Assembly (NCBI GenBank): GCA_910587745.1
Contig: CAJUNE010000023.1
Span: 1 to 19,682 of the forward strand
Reading direction: 5' to 3'
DNA length: 19,682 nt
DNA from: an uncultured Bacilli bacterium
GTDB lineage: Bacteria > Bacillota_I > Bacilli_A > RF39 > UBA660
Below are positions 7,004-14,577 of the stretch, in pieces. Within the stretch, counting starts at the first letter, position 1; every line of letters starts with the position of its first letter. Position numbers and translations under genes: made by a program. Under the pieces are notes generated by a model. The model ran no database searches and was not told where the DNA came from. It saw nothing but the letters and a program-made list of their open reading frames with translations.

Positions 7004-9136
7004 TTAATTTTCTATTTTTATAGTATATTTATCGATTACTTTGTTTATATTTCTAAAACCATATTTTGTATAATTCATTTCTTCTAATATTTTATCATAA
7101 TTTATTTTTTCATCATTTATCTTTTCTTGTAAATATTTTAATACTTCTTCTCTCGTAAATGTTTCAAAATAAATTATATCATCAAATCGACCTAGAAATT
7201 CTTCACTGAAATTTTCATTTAAGTTGGATTTATCTAAACTACCAAAGCCAACTGTTTTGTTTTTAATAGCATTTGATGTCATAAAAATAAGGGTATGAGA
7301 AAAGTCTATTTTTTCACCATGTGCATCTGTAATAAATCCTTCATCCATAATTTGTAAAAATAGGTTTAATACACTAGGATGTGATTTTTCTATTTCATCA
7401 ACTAATATTACCGAATATGGATTATATTTTACTTTATTAAATATATAATCATCATCATAGCCTACATAACCATGAGAAACTCCAATTAGTTTATTTACTG
7501 ATGTTTCTAAGTTATATTCACTCATGTCTAGTCTAATTAAATTCATTTTTAATGTTTTACTTAAATGTTTGACAGAAGATGTTTTTCCTACTCCACTTGG
7601 GCCTAATAAAAGTAATTTTAAATTTTTATCTTTTTTAAAATAAATATTTAAATTATTAATAATTTGTTTCTTTGCTTTTTCTTCACTATATATTTTTTCT
7701 TCTAAAATATGGGATACTTTAGTTAAAATATCTTCATAATTTAAAAACATTGGAATATTACTTTTGTTTTCTATTACTTTTAAAATATCATTTTTAGTTA
7801 TTTCTTCATTACTTGTTTTATTATCTTGTTCATTGGATTCTAATTTACTTATCTTTTCACATAAATTTAAGGCTTCATCAAATAAACCATTCTTGACTTT
7901 TTCTTCTTTTTCTTTTTTTAAGGCTTTTAATTTATTTATACTTTCTTTATCTGTTTTAATTATCATATTTTTTCTTTTGACATATGCACAAACACTATCT
8001 AATAAATCTATGGTTTTATCAGGATTAAAACGACCAAATAAATATTTATTACCAAGTGTTACTATATCTTCTATATTTTCACTAGTTATTTTTAAATTAT
8101 GATGATGTTCATAGCTATCTTTTAAACCACTTATTATTTCTTTGGTTTCTTCTAAATTAGGTTCATTAACTTTAATTATTTCAAATCTCCGCTCTAAAGC
8201 TTTATCTTTTACTATAAACTTTTCATATTCTCTGGTTGTTGTAGCGCCGATTACTCTTATATCTCCCCTGGCTAAATATGGTTTTAAAATATCTCCAGCA
8301 TTTATAGCTCCTTCGGCACCACCTGCATTTACCATAGAATGAACTTCATCAATAAATAAAATAATATTTTTGTTTTTAATAACTTCTTTTATAATTTTGG
8401 TTAGTCTTTCTTCAAACTCTCCCCGATATTTAGTACCACTTACTAAATCGCCCATTGGTAAATCAATAATAATCTTGTTTTCTAAGCTACTTGGTACTTC
8501 GTGCTCTTTAATTCTTCTCGCTAATTCTTCTACAATAGCAGTTTTTCCAACACCAGCGGGTCCAATAAGTAAAGGATTACTTTTCTTTTTGCGTAATAAT
8601 ACTTCAATTAAACTATCTATTTCTTTATCTCTGCCTATTACTTTATCAAAATTACTAGCTTTATCATTTAATACCTCTCCAACATTCATTATCTCTAATT
8701 TACTATTTAAAATATCATTTGGTTTTACTTTTAATTCATCATATAAAGAATCTATATCTATATCTAAACCAATCATTATTCTAATAGCTATTCCTTCACC
8801 TTCGTCTAACATAGCAAGTAATAAATGACTAGCTGTTACTTCGCCTCTATTATTTTCTTTCGCATCTTCTAGAGCACATGATATGATTCTTTTAAGTAAT
8901 GGTGTGTATAAATTTATTTCCATATTTTTCTTAGGGATTCCTACTACACTAATTAATTCTTCCTTGAACTTTTTATAACTTAAATGGTATTCATTTAATT
9001 TTTCTTTTAAATTACTATTTTTTAATAAGGCTAATAATAAATGCTCACTTCCAACATAAGGGTGATGTAAGTTGTATCTTTCTATTTCTGCTTCTTTTAA
9101 TATTTTACTACCAATAAATCCAAAGTTATTAAACAT
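7004..9136 (-). CDS. clpC: ClpC-type AAA+ unfoldase, C-terminally short
   Basis: A 710-aa Clp/Hsp100 ATPase that unfolds substrates for ClpP. It has an N-terminal double Clp repeat (about 1-140), then AAA-1 with GPAGVGKT (192-199), LFIDE (260-264) and GATTTREY (297-304). A middle domain follows with a UVR-like stretch (about 404-435), then AAA-2 with GPSGVGKT (512-519), ILVDE (577-581) and TSNA (620-623). The loop TVGFG (628-632) matches the ClpP-binding VGF loop of ClpC, so it probably works with ClpP. Usual ClpC is about 810 aa. Here the sequence ends just after the sensor-2 region (YGFRNINK, 692-699), and the second AAA module is compressed. No CtsR or McsAB genes adjoin it, and no CIRCE or CtsR operator was found. 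The ATG has AAGGAGG upstream. Confidence 0.9.
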   Translation of the reverse strand: MFNNFGFIGSKILKEAEIERYNLHHPYVGSEHLLLALLKNSNLKEKLNEYHLSYKKFKEELISVVGIPKKNMEINLYTPLLKRIISCALEDAKENNRGEVTASHLLLAMLDEGEGIAIRIMIGLDIDIDSLYDELKVKPNDILNSKLEIMNVGEVLNDKASNFDKVIGRDKEIDSLIEVLLRKKKSNPLLIGPAGVGKTAIVEELARRIKEHEVPSSLENKIIIDLPMGDLVSGTKYRGEFEERLTKIIKEVIKNKNIILFIDEVHSMVNAGGAEGAINAGDILKPYLARGDIRVIGATTTREYEKFIVKDKALERRFEIIKVNEPNLEETKEIISGLKDSYEHHHNLKITSENIEDIVTLGNKYLFGRFNPDKTIDLLDSVCAYVKRKNMIIKTDKESINKLKALKKEKEEKVKNGLFDEALNLCEKISKLESNEQDNKTSNEEITKNDILKVIENKSNIPMFLNYEDILTKVSHILEEKIYSEEKAKKQIINNLNIYFKKDKNLKLLLLGPSGVGKTSSVKHLSKTLKMNLIRLDMSEYNLETSVNKLIGVSHGYVGYDDDYIFNKVKYNPYSVILVDEIEKSHPSVLNLFLQIMDEGFITDAHGEKIDFSHTLIFMTSNAIKNKTVGFGSLDKSNLNENFSEEFLGRFDDIIYFETFTREEVLKYLQEKINDEKINYDKILEEMNYTKYGFRNINKVIDKYTIKIEN

Positions 9137-9170
9137 GGTTATCCTCCTTTTTTATTCTATGTATATTTAG

Positions 9171-9204
9171 AAAAAAAAAGAAGTTATTTATTCAAAAACT
9201 TCTT
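9171..9204 (-). terminator. Terminator of the Nudix-HD operon
   Basis: Minus strand: AAGAAGTT (9197-9204) and AACTTCTT (9178-9185) form an 8-bp stem followed by seven or more U. It overlaps the stop codon of the HD gene and separates it from clpC. Confidence 0.75.
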
Positions 9205-10070
9205 TATTTTTTTAAAACTCGATAGTAAGACAATTCTCCAGGATAATCTGCAACTATACTATTTTCTCTATCTGTTATATTATTTATTTCACAATATAAT
9301 GCTTTAAATTCATCTTCATGATTTAATAGTTCACGCATCTCTTGTAAAAATATTTGATAAGTATTGTCTTCATAAAACATATTTTCAGGAGATTCTTCGC
9401 TATATCTTTTTGATAAGCGTTTGTATGTAAAGTCTAAATATTCTTCAATATTCATATTTGGTGTACGTTCATGAGCAACATGAAAGCTTCTTATAAAAAC
9501 GACTCTAATACTGGTATTTCTGTCTGCTGACGATACTAATCTACCATATGCACTTCTAGCTTCATCTTTAGCATGTCCATGGTCTTCAATAGCTTCTTTC
9601 ATGATTAATCTTTCTTCATCTGTAAAAAATCTTTTAAAGTTGTCATCTTGGTAAAATATATCTGCTGATACTTTAGCATGATTATCACTATCTATATGTT
9701 TACCAACATCATGCATAGTAGCAATTAAATACATCATATTATTATCTAAACCTAGCTTAAATGTATCGTTAAGTGAAAAGCTTCTTCTTACTACTTCAAA
9801 CATATGAGCTAATCCGTGACCTTTATCATTCTTGTCATATTCACTAAAGTATTTTTCTATTATATAATTTTTTAATTCTGGATTTACATCTTTTGTGTAA
9901 TACTCAAAAACATCTATTTCTTTAGCTTCTAAAATTAAAGCTTTAAATGTGTCAAAACGATCATTTTCTTGTTTTAACCTTAAATATACTTCATATAAAA
10001 TTTCATCTAATGATTTATCTCTATTTTTCTCTTTAATTTCATCAAATGTTTTAATTAATAATTCTTTCAT
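9204..10070 (-). CDS. HD-domain metal-dependent phosphohydrolase
   Basis: A 288-aa protein with a central HD domain: H89 in GLAHM, the HD pair H120-D121 in ATMHDVGK, IEDHGHA (H164, H166) and SADRN (D183). This H...HD...H...D pattern is the metal-binding set of HD hydrolases, which cleave phosphate esters of nucleotides or (p)ppGpp-like compounds. The N-terminal ~80 residues are helical with no recognised domain, and the C-terminal ~90 residues contain an acidic helical region. The ATG overlaps the stop of the upstream Nudix gene as ATGA, with AAGGAG well placed inside that gene, so translation is probably coupled. The pairing suggests a shared small-molecule or nucleotide-cleaning task. The substrate is unknown. 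Confidence 0.85.
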   Translation of the reverse strand: MKELLIKTFDEIKEKNRDKSLDEILYEVYLRLKQENDRFDTFKALILEAKEIDVFEYYTKDVNPELKNYIIEKYFSEYDKNDKGHGLAHMFEVVRRSFSLNDTFKLGLDNNMMYLIATMHDVGKHIDSDNHAKVSADIFYQDDNFKRFFTDEERLIMKEAIEDHGHAKDEARSAYGRLVSSADRNTSIRVVFIRSFHVAHERTPNMNIEEYLDFTYKRLSKRYSEESPENMFYEDNTYQIFLQEMRELLNHEDEFKALYCEINNITDRENSIVADYPGELSYYRVLKK

Positions 10071-10654
10071 TTTTTTAAACTCCTTACTCTTGTAACTATT
10101 TTTTCATTTATTGGTCTTATCCAATCGACATTATCTTCACTTGTAAAAGATTCTTCTAAGCTAACCCATTTTACAGCACTATTCTCAGATTCTAATATTC
10201 TTATTTTTTCCATATCTAAATTCTTTGCCACTAATAAATATAAAATATCATAATGTATATGAGCACTTATATATTCTCCTTTTTTAATATGACCTTTTAT
10301 TGGAGTTGTTTGAATTGCAAATATTTTACTATTTATTAAAGGCTCAGCAACAAGTCCTGTTTCCTCTTCTACTTCTCTTTTAGCGACTCTAAATAAGTCC
10401 GTTTCACCATCTGCATGTCCACCAGGATAAATAAAACCTCCAAATATGTTATGATTTACTAAAAGAGTTTTGCTCAAATCTTCATTAACTACAAATGCGG
10501 ATGCTGTTAAATGACCAAATATATTTTTTCTTGTAAGTACATCTTCAAATGTATTCATAAATTCTATAAATGTTATTTTATCTTTTTCCTCTTGTTCATT
10601 AAAAGGTTTAAAAGCTTTAACCTCTTCTAAAATACTATTTTTATCTTTCATCAT
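10067..10654 (-). CDS. Nudix hydrolase
   Basis: A 195-aa Nudix-fold protein. The Nudix box lies at about 78-101: GGHADGE (78-84) followed by REVEEETGL (93-101). The core REVEEETG is canonical. The upstream glutamate is one residue off the standard GX5EX7REUXEEXGU spacing (eight residues between E84 and R93), a variant I believe occurs in other GGHADG-type Nudix proteins. The family hydrolyses nucleoside diphosphates linked to other groups. The first ~45 residues are a charged N-terminal extension. Two ATG codons stand side by side; GGTGG fits the second (10651) slightly better than the first (10654), so the start is uncertain by one residue. It overlaps the HD gene by 4 bp and has its own promoter. 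Confidence 0.88.
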   Translation of the reverse strand: MMKDKNSILEEVKAFKPFNEQEEKDKITFIEFMNTFEDVLTRKNIFGHLTASAFVVNEDLSKTLLVNHNIFGGFIYPGGHADGETDLFRVAKREVEEETGLVAEPLINSKIFAIQTTPIKGHIKKGEYISAHIHYDILYLLVAKNLDMEKIRILESENSAVKWVSLEESFTSEDNVDWIRPINEKIVTRVRSLKK

Positions 10655-10670
10655 ACCACCCTTAGATATA

Positions 10671-10698
10671 ATTATAAACTTTTATTTAATATTTACAA
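10671..10698 (-). promoter_or_regulatory. Promoter of the Nudix-HD operon
   Basis: Minus strand: TTGTAA (10693-10698), 16-bp spacer, then perfect TATAAT (10671-10676), leaving a short leader to the Nudix ATG. Confidence 0.6.
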
Positions 10699-10712
10699 GT
10701 ACTTATTTTTTA

Positions 10713-10752
10713 ATTTAAAAAAACTATTAACTTTTTGAAAGCTAATAGTTTT
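10713..10752 (-). terminator. Terminator of pyk
   Basis: Minus strand: AAAACTATTA (10743-10752) pairs with TAATAGTTTT (10720-10729). A small inner CTTT/AAAG helix and a U-rich tail follow. It lies 2-3 nt after the pyk stop. Confidence 0.75.
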
Positions 10753-10754
10753 AA

Positions 10755-12131
10755 TTAGTTTATTTCTTCTATTTTGATAAAATTTGTTAATCTATTTTTG
10801 TCAGTGACTGGTAAACCACCTGTTATAATTACTTTATTTTCGTGTCCTAATTTAAAGAATTCTTTTGTTTTGTCTTTAGCTAAACTAATCATTTCATCAG
10901 TATTATTTACAAAAGGCACAATACTTGTGTAAACACCATAACATAAAGCTAAACTTCTTGCAACAACTTCATTTGTACAAGTTGCCATGATTGGACAGTT
11001 AGGTCTAAAATTACTGATAAATTTAGCAGTAAATCCACTTACACTAGCACATGCGATAGCTTTTACATCAACATATTTAGTTAAATCAACAGCACTTGCT
11101 GCAACACCCTCTGTACGACCAATTTTACCTTTGTACTCAAAATCATTTTTAGAATGAGATTCTGCATCAGCAGCAATACTTGCCATAAAGGTTACAGTCT
11201 CAAGTGGATACTCTCCTTGAGTAGTTTCACCACTTAACATAACTGCATCTGTTCCATCAAGAACAGCATTAGCTACATCGGTAACTTCTGCTCTAGTTGG
11301 TCTTGAGTTATGTTTCATACTTTCTAACATTTCTGTTGCAACAATACAAACTTTGCCATGTTCTCTAGCTTTTCTTATAATTAGTTTTTGATACACTGGT
11401 AATAAAGAAATTGGTACTTCTTCACCTAAATCTCCACGTGCTACCATAACTCCATCACTAAGTTCTAAGATAGCATCTAAATTATCAATACCTGTTTTAC
11501 TTTCAATTTTAGAAATTATTTTTATATTACTTTTTTCAGCATCAATTATTTTTTTAGCTTCTAATACATCTTCTGGCGTTGAAACAAATGATAAAGCTAG
11601 AAAGTCGCCACTATTTCTACAGGCATAAGTAATATCTTCTTTATCTACTTCACTTATAAAAGGAATGTTTAATTTAACTCCTGGTACTCCACCATTAATA
11701 ATTTTACAAGTTACACCATCTTCTTCTGTACTTATTACTTCTATTTTCATTAAACCATTTTCTAATTGAACAATTGAACCTTTTGTTAATGAATTTAGAG
11801 CATCTGGATGGTTAACACTAAATCTTTCTTCATTTCCAACAACATTTTCTTTTACAATACGAATAGTTTTGCCTGGTACTAAATTAATGCCACCTTCTTG
11901 TGCTACTCCACTTCTAAATTCTGGTCCTTTAGTATCGTATAAAAGAGCTACATTAAGATTTTCTTCTTTGTTTACTCTTTTGACTAAACTTTCAACAATT
12001 TGTCTTTCTTCAAGTGTTGCATGTGAGAAATTGCAACGTGCAACATTCATTCCAGCATAAGCCATTTTTTTAAACATTTCATAATTGTTACTAGCTGGTC
12101 CTATGCTACATACTATTTTAGTTTTTTTCAT
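10755..12131 (-). CDS. pyk: Pyruvate kinase (short form, no C-terminal PEP-utiliser domain)
   Basis: A 458-aa glycolytic enzyme (PEP + ADP to pyruvate + ATP). Family motifs are clear: CSIGPAS (8-14), ARCNFSH (R32, N34, S36), DTKGPEFR (66-73), ISKIESKTG with catalytic K208 and metal ligand E210, DGVMVARGDLG (D234) and LSGETTQGEYP (299-309). It resembles the roughly 470-aa enterobacterial type and lacks the extra C-terminal domain of the Bacillus-type 585-aa enzyme. Two departures from the usual text are LENG at 123-126, where VDDG is normal, and ATEML at 265-269, where ATQML is common. The ATG has GAGGGG upstream. A TAAAAT box at 12171-12176 may be the -10, but I see no convincing -35 and no CcpA site. 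It is monocistronic. Confidence 0.97.
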   Translation of the reverse strand: MKKTKIVCSIGPASNNYEMFKKMAYAGMNVARCNFSHATLEERQIVESLVKRVNKEENLNVALLYDTKGPEFRSGVAQEGGINLVPGKTIRIVKENVVGNEERFSVNHPDALNSLTKGSIVQLENGLMKIEVISTEEDGVTCKIINGGVPGVKLNIPFISEVDKEDITYACRNSGDFLALSFVSTPEDVLEAKKIIDAEKSNIKIISKIESKTGIDNLDAILELSDGVMVARGDLGEEVPISLLPVYQKLIIRKAREHGKVCIVATEMLESMKHNSRPTRAEVTDVANAVLDGTDAVMLSGETTQGEYPLETVTFMASIAADAESHSKNDFEYKGKIGRTEGVAASAVDLTKYVDVKAIACASVSGFTAKFISNFRPNCPIMATCTNEVVARSLALCYGVYTSIVPFVNNTDEMISLAKDKTKEFFKLGHENKVIITGGLPVTDKNRLTNFIKIEEIN

Positions 12132-12227
12132 TTTATTTCCCCTCTCAGTTTTTTATTGGAACAGAAATACATTTTACTACAAAATTAGAAAAAAATAAAG
12201 ATATAAATAATATTTTTTTGCTTAAAA

Positions 12228-12262
12228 TATTAAAAAAAGACCTAATTTTACTTAAATCTTTT
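12228..12262 (-). terminator. Probable terminator of the HAD-ftsY-ylxM operon
   Basis: Minus strand: AAAGATTTAA (12252-12261) pairs with TTAGGTCTTT (12236-12245) as a 10-bp stem with two G-U pairs, which only form on this strand. Loop is 6 nt, followed by TTTT. It lies about 70 nt beyond ylxM. The full 12132-12330 gap holds no gene that I can see. Confidence 0.55.
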
Positions 12263-12330
12263 ATTTTTGAATTTTTTTATAAGAATGAAATATCAATTTT
12301 TTGATTTTTTCTTGATATCACTATATATTT

Positions 12331-12630
12331 CTATTTTTCAATAATTTTAGTTATTCTTTTCTTTAAATTAGTAATATCTCTTTCTTCTAAAAGATTTTCT
12401 AATTCTTTTTTAATTTGCTCTTTTCCTATAATACTTTCATATTCTTTCAATTTAGTCTCTGCTTGACTAAGGGTTTTACCAACACTACTTTTGCTAATTT
12501 TTCGATTTTCTGCGATTTCACTTAAACTTAAATCTTCTATGTAATAACTTATAAATGTTTCTTGTTCTGTACTGGTTAATAAATCTTTATAAATATCAAA
12601 TAAGCTAGTTAAATATTCTCTATTCTCCAT
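12331..12630 (-). CDS. ylxM: YlxM-like SRP-associated helix-turn-helix protein
   Basis: A 99-aa protein with a sigma-70 region 4-like helix-turn-helix: the segment from LTSTEQETFISYYIEDLSLS to EIAENRKISKSSVGKTLSQ (about 18-56) is characteristic of YlxM/p13. The C-terminal half is charged and helical. In Firmicutes ylxM is next to ftsY or ffh and is thought to associate with the signal recognition particle. Here it overlaps the 3' end of ftsY by 11 bp, so translation is likely coupled. ffh, which often follows, is absent: a terminator and pyk come next. The size (about 100-110 aa in the family) and the position together make the call strong. Confidence 0.9.
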   Translation of the reverse strand: MENREYLTSLFDIYKDLLTSTEQETFISYYIEDLSLSEIAENRKISKSSVGKTLSQAETKLKEYESIIGKEQIKKELENLLEERDITNLKKRITKIIEK

Positions 12631-13618
12631 CTTTGATCATATCCTTAAATAATCCATATATGTAATTTTCAATATCAAATACTCTTAAATCTTCCATACC
12701 TTCTCCTAAACCAATAAACTTAACAGGAATATTCACAGTTTCTTTAATAGCTAAAACTATGCCACCTTTTGCTGTTCCATCAAGTTTAGTAAGAACTATT
12801 CCTGTAATATTAGTTATTTCTTTAAAACTTTCTGCTTGTAAAATACCATTTTGGCCAGTGGCAGCATCAATTACTAAAAGAGTTTCATGGGGAGCATTTG
12901 GTATGTGTGTTCCAATTACTTTGTTTATTTTTTCAAGCTCTTTCATTAAGTTAACCTTGTTTTGAAGACGCCCTGCCGTATCTACTAAAACTATATCTAC
13001 TTGCTCTTCTTTAGCTTTTATAAGGCCATCATAAATAACTCCTGCAGGGTCAGTATTTTCTTTGCCATAAAATAAAGAATTAGTACGACTAGCCCATTCC
13101 TCTAATTGAGGAACTGCTCCTGCTCTAAAAGTATCGCCAGCGATTAACATTACTTTTTTACCTTCATTTTTATATTTGTAAGCAAGTTTACCAATTGTGG
13201 TAGTTTTTCCAACACCATTTACCCCAACCATTAAGATAACTGTTGGGCCATCAGGATTGATGTTTATTTTATCACTTAAATTTTCTCCATTAACATATAT
13301 AATGAAAAGTTCATCTACTATTACTTCTCCTAAATATTTAGTGTCTGTAATATTTTCCTTTTTAACTCGAGAACGTAATTCATCCATAAATTTCATAACA
13401 GTATTAACACCTATATCTGCCATAATAAGAAGATTTTCTAATTCTTCAAAATAATCTTCACTTACTTTATTATATTTGTGTCCTAATATTGATACTTGAC
13501 TTACAAATTCTTTTCTAGTTTTTTCTAAGCCTTTATCATAAGCTTGCTTTTCTTCTAAAACTTCTTGTGTCTCTTCTTTTTTACTAAATACATTTTTAAA
13601 TTTATCAAATAATCCCAT
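12620..13618 (-). CDS. ftsY: Signal recognition particle receptor FtsY
   Basis: A 332-aa SRP-GTPase that docks ribosome-SRP complexes at the membrane. There is a short charged A-region (1-25) and an N helical bundle (about 26-115). The G domain has GVNGVGKTT (132-140), DTFRAGA (162-168), DTAGR (213-217), TKLDG (277-281) and GLGEG (303-307). The N-terminal extension is short, as in many Gram-positives, with MGLFDKFKNVFSKK forming a likely membrane-binding amphipathic helix. The start ATG follows AAGGAGG. The upstream HAD gene ends 21 bp before it and ylxM overlaps its end, so HAD-ftsY-ylxM is one operon, possibly controlled by the structured RNA at 14376-14562. Confidence 0.97.
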   Translation of the reverse strand: MGLFDKFKNVFSKKEETQEVLEEKQAYDKGLEKTRKEFVSQVSILGHKYNKVSEDYFEELENLLIMADIGVNTVMKFMDELRSRVKKENITDTKYLGEVIVDELFIIYVNGENLSDKININPDGPTVILMVGVNGVGKTTTIGKLAYKYKNEGKKVMLIAGDTFRAGAVPQLEEWASRTNSLFYGKENTDPAGVIYDGLIKAKEEQVDIVLVDTAGRLQNKVNLMKELEKINKVIGTHIPNAPHETLLVIDAATGQNGILQAESFKEITNITGIVLTKLDGTAKGGIVLAIKETVNIPVKFIGLGEGMEDLRVFDIENYIYGLFKDMIKDGE

Positions 13619-13639
13619 TTTAAATCCTCCTTAAATATA

Positions 13640-14359
13640 TTATAATTCTTTTATTAATTCTTTTAAACTAGTTATTGTCATTGTTGGTTTATATTCTTTT
13701 GGTAATTCTTCATTATTTTTATTAAACCAACAAGTATCTATGTTAGAATTCATTCCTCCTTGTACTTCTGATTTTAAAGAATCTCCAATAATTAAAACCT
13801 TTTTTCTATCATTATAATTTATATATTCTAGTAGTTCGTCAAAGAATATAGCACTAGGTTTTGGTACTTTATTTTTAGTCATATCTGATGAAAATATATG
13901 TTTAAAAAATTGTAAACAATTAATTTTTGATAGCTTACTTTCAACTGCTTCACTTGGTCCATTTGTAGCGATTACAAGTGTGTATTTCTTAGCTAAGTAT
14001 TCTAATGTTTCGTAAGCACCATCAATTGGGAAAGCTACCTCTTTTAAACTATTTAAATACAATTTATTTATTTTTAAAGATTTTTCCATATCAAATTCAT
14101 TTTGATAGAATATTTTATATCTTAAACTTTGAACATATGATACAAATCTTTTATCGTCTTTGTCATAAGGTATTTCAAATTTACCATTATAAAAATCTGT
14201 CCAAAAGTCTTTATCAAATAAATACCACTTTTTGAATCTTTCTTCAGTGTATTCGTTATTTAAGTATTCTTCCATTTTTTTAAATCCATATTTAATGTTT
14301 TCAAAATCATCTACTAATGTATCATCTAAATCAAAAAGAATAATTTTATAATCTTTCAT
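13640..14359 (-). CDS. YjjG/YfnB-like HAD hydrolase (probable nucleotide phosphatase)
   Basis: A 239-aa HAD-IA hydrolase. Motif I is FDLDDT (nucleophile D10, acid D12), the motif II threonine is T132 in ATNG, the motif III lysine is K167 in VPKPSAIFF, and motif IV is GDSLKSEV (D193). The following GGMNSNIDTCWFN (201-213) closely resembles the YjjG/YfnB group of noncanonical pyrimidine nucleotide phosphatases. E198 replaces the usual second Asp of motif IV. The helical cap lies at about 20-105. The ATG has AAAGGAG upstream. It heads the ftsY operon, although its activity has no evident link to protein targeting. The terminator at 14376-14405 ends 16 nt before its start codon. Confidence 0.85.
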   Translation of the reverse strand: MKDYKIILFDLDDTLVDDFENIKYGFKKMEEYLNNEYTEERFKKWYLFDKDFWTDFYNGKFEIPYDKDDKRFVSYVQSLRYKIFYQNEFDMEKSLKINKLYLNSLKEVAFPIDGAYETLEYLAKKYTLVIATNGPSEAVESKLSKINCLQFFKHIFSSDMTKNKVPKPSAIFFDELLEYINYNDRKKVLIIGDSLKSEVQGGMNSNIDTCWFNKNNEELPKEYKPTMTITSLKELIKEL

Positions 14360-14375
14360 ATTTTTTCTCCTTTAT

Positions 14376-14405
14376 AAAAAAGTAGACACTTAATATGGTA
14401 TCTAC
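14376..14405 (-). terminator. Intrinsic terminator just before the HAD-ftsY-ylxM operon
   Basis: Minus strand: GTAGATAC (14398-14405) pairs with GTGTCTAC (14382-14389) as an 8-bp stem, then TTTTTT (14376-14381). One pair is G-U on the minus strand but C/A on the plus strand, so the minus strand is the transcribed one. It ends the small RNA or acts as an attenuator for the operon. Confidence 0.75.
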
Positions 14406-14562
14406 TCAAATTCTCGGCATAGCCGAATGTCTAAAAAGACTCAATTTCACAATATTAAATTGTAATAGTAGTATATCATATTTATGATACTTTGGATAGC
14501 TTGATTTTTTATACCTTATCTATCTTTTCTTATTGCTTAATAGTCATATAGATTTTCCCCTT
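14376..14562 (-). ncRNA. Candidate structured RNA (stand-alone sRNA or regulatory leader of the ftsY operon)
   Basis: The 370-bp gap between the HAD gene and ftsK holds a self-contained unit on the minus strand. It has an extended -10, a predicted 5' end near AAGGGG at 14557-14562, and an intrinsic terminator at 14376-14405. Between them are several local hairpins. TTCGGC-TAT-GCCGA at about 14414-14427 is the strongest GC helix in an otherwise AT-rich gap. GTCT-TTTT-AGAC is at 14429-14440, CAATTT/AAATTG at 14442-14462, a hairpin around GTATCATA/TATGATATAC at 14471-14490, and GATAG/CTATC around 14496-14525. The length is about 187 nt. I do not recognise an Rfam class: it lacks the SRP GGAAG motifs, T-box GGTGG and tmRNA ends. 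It contains a 5-codon ORF (14530-14547) after AAGGGG, perhaps by chance. Confidence 0.5.
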
Positions 14563-14568
14563 ATTAAT

Positions 14569-14577
14569 ATTTTAACA
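14569..14577 (-). promoter_or_regulatory. Extended -10 of the candidate RNA
   Basis: Minus strand: TGTTAAAAT, an extended -10. The -35 region (TTTCAA, 14592-14597) is poor. It is placed to start the RNA near 14562. Confidence 0.45.

Noticed and set aside
9137..9200. CIRCE or CtsR operator upstream of clpC
   Set aside because: Neither the TTAGCACTC/GAGTGCTAA repeat nor tandem GGTCAAA heptads are present in the short gap.
12290..12318. ATATCAA/TTGATAT hairpin downstream of ylxM
   Set aside because: The stem is only 7 bp of nearly pure A/T without a following U tract. The hairpin at 12236-12261 is a better terminator.
14376..14562. SRP RNA, 6S RNA or T-box in the gap before the ftsY operon
   Set aside because: No GGAAG-type SRP loop and no T-box GGTGG are present, and the two ends do not form a long closing helix as in 6S RNA. 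It is left as an unclassified candidate.
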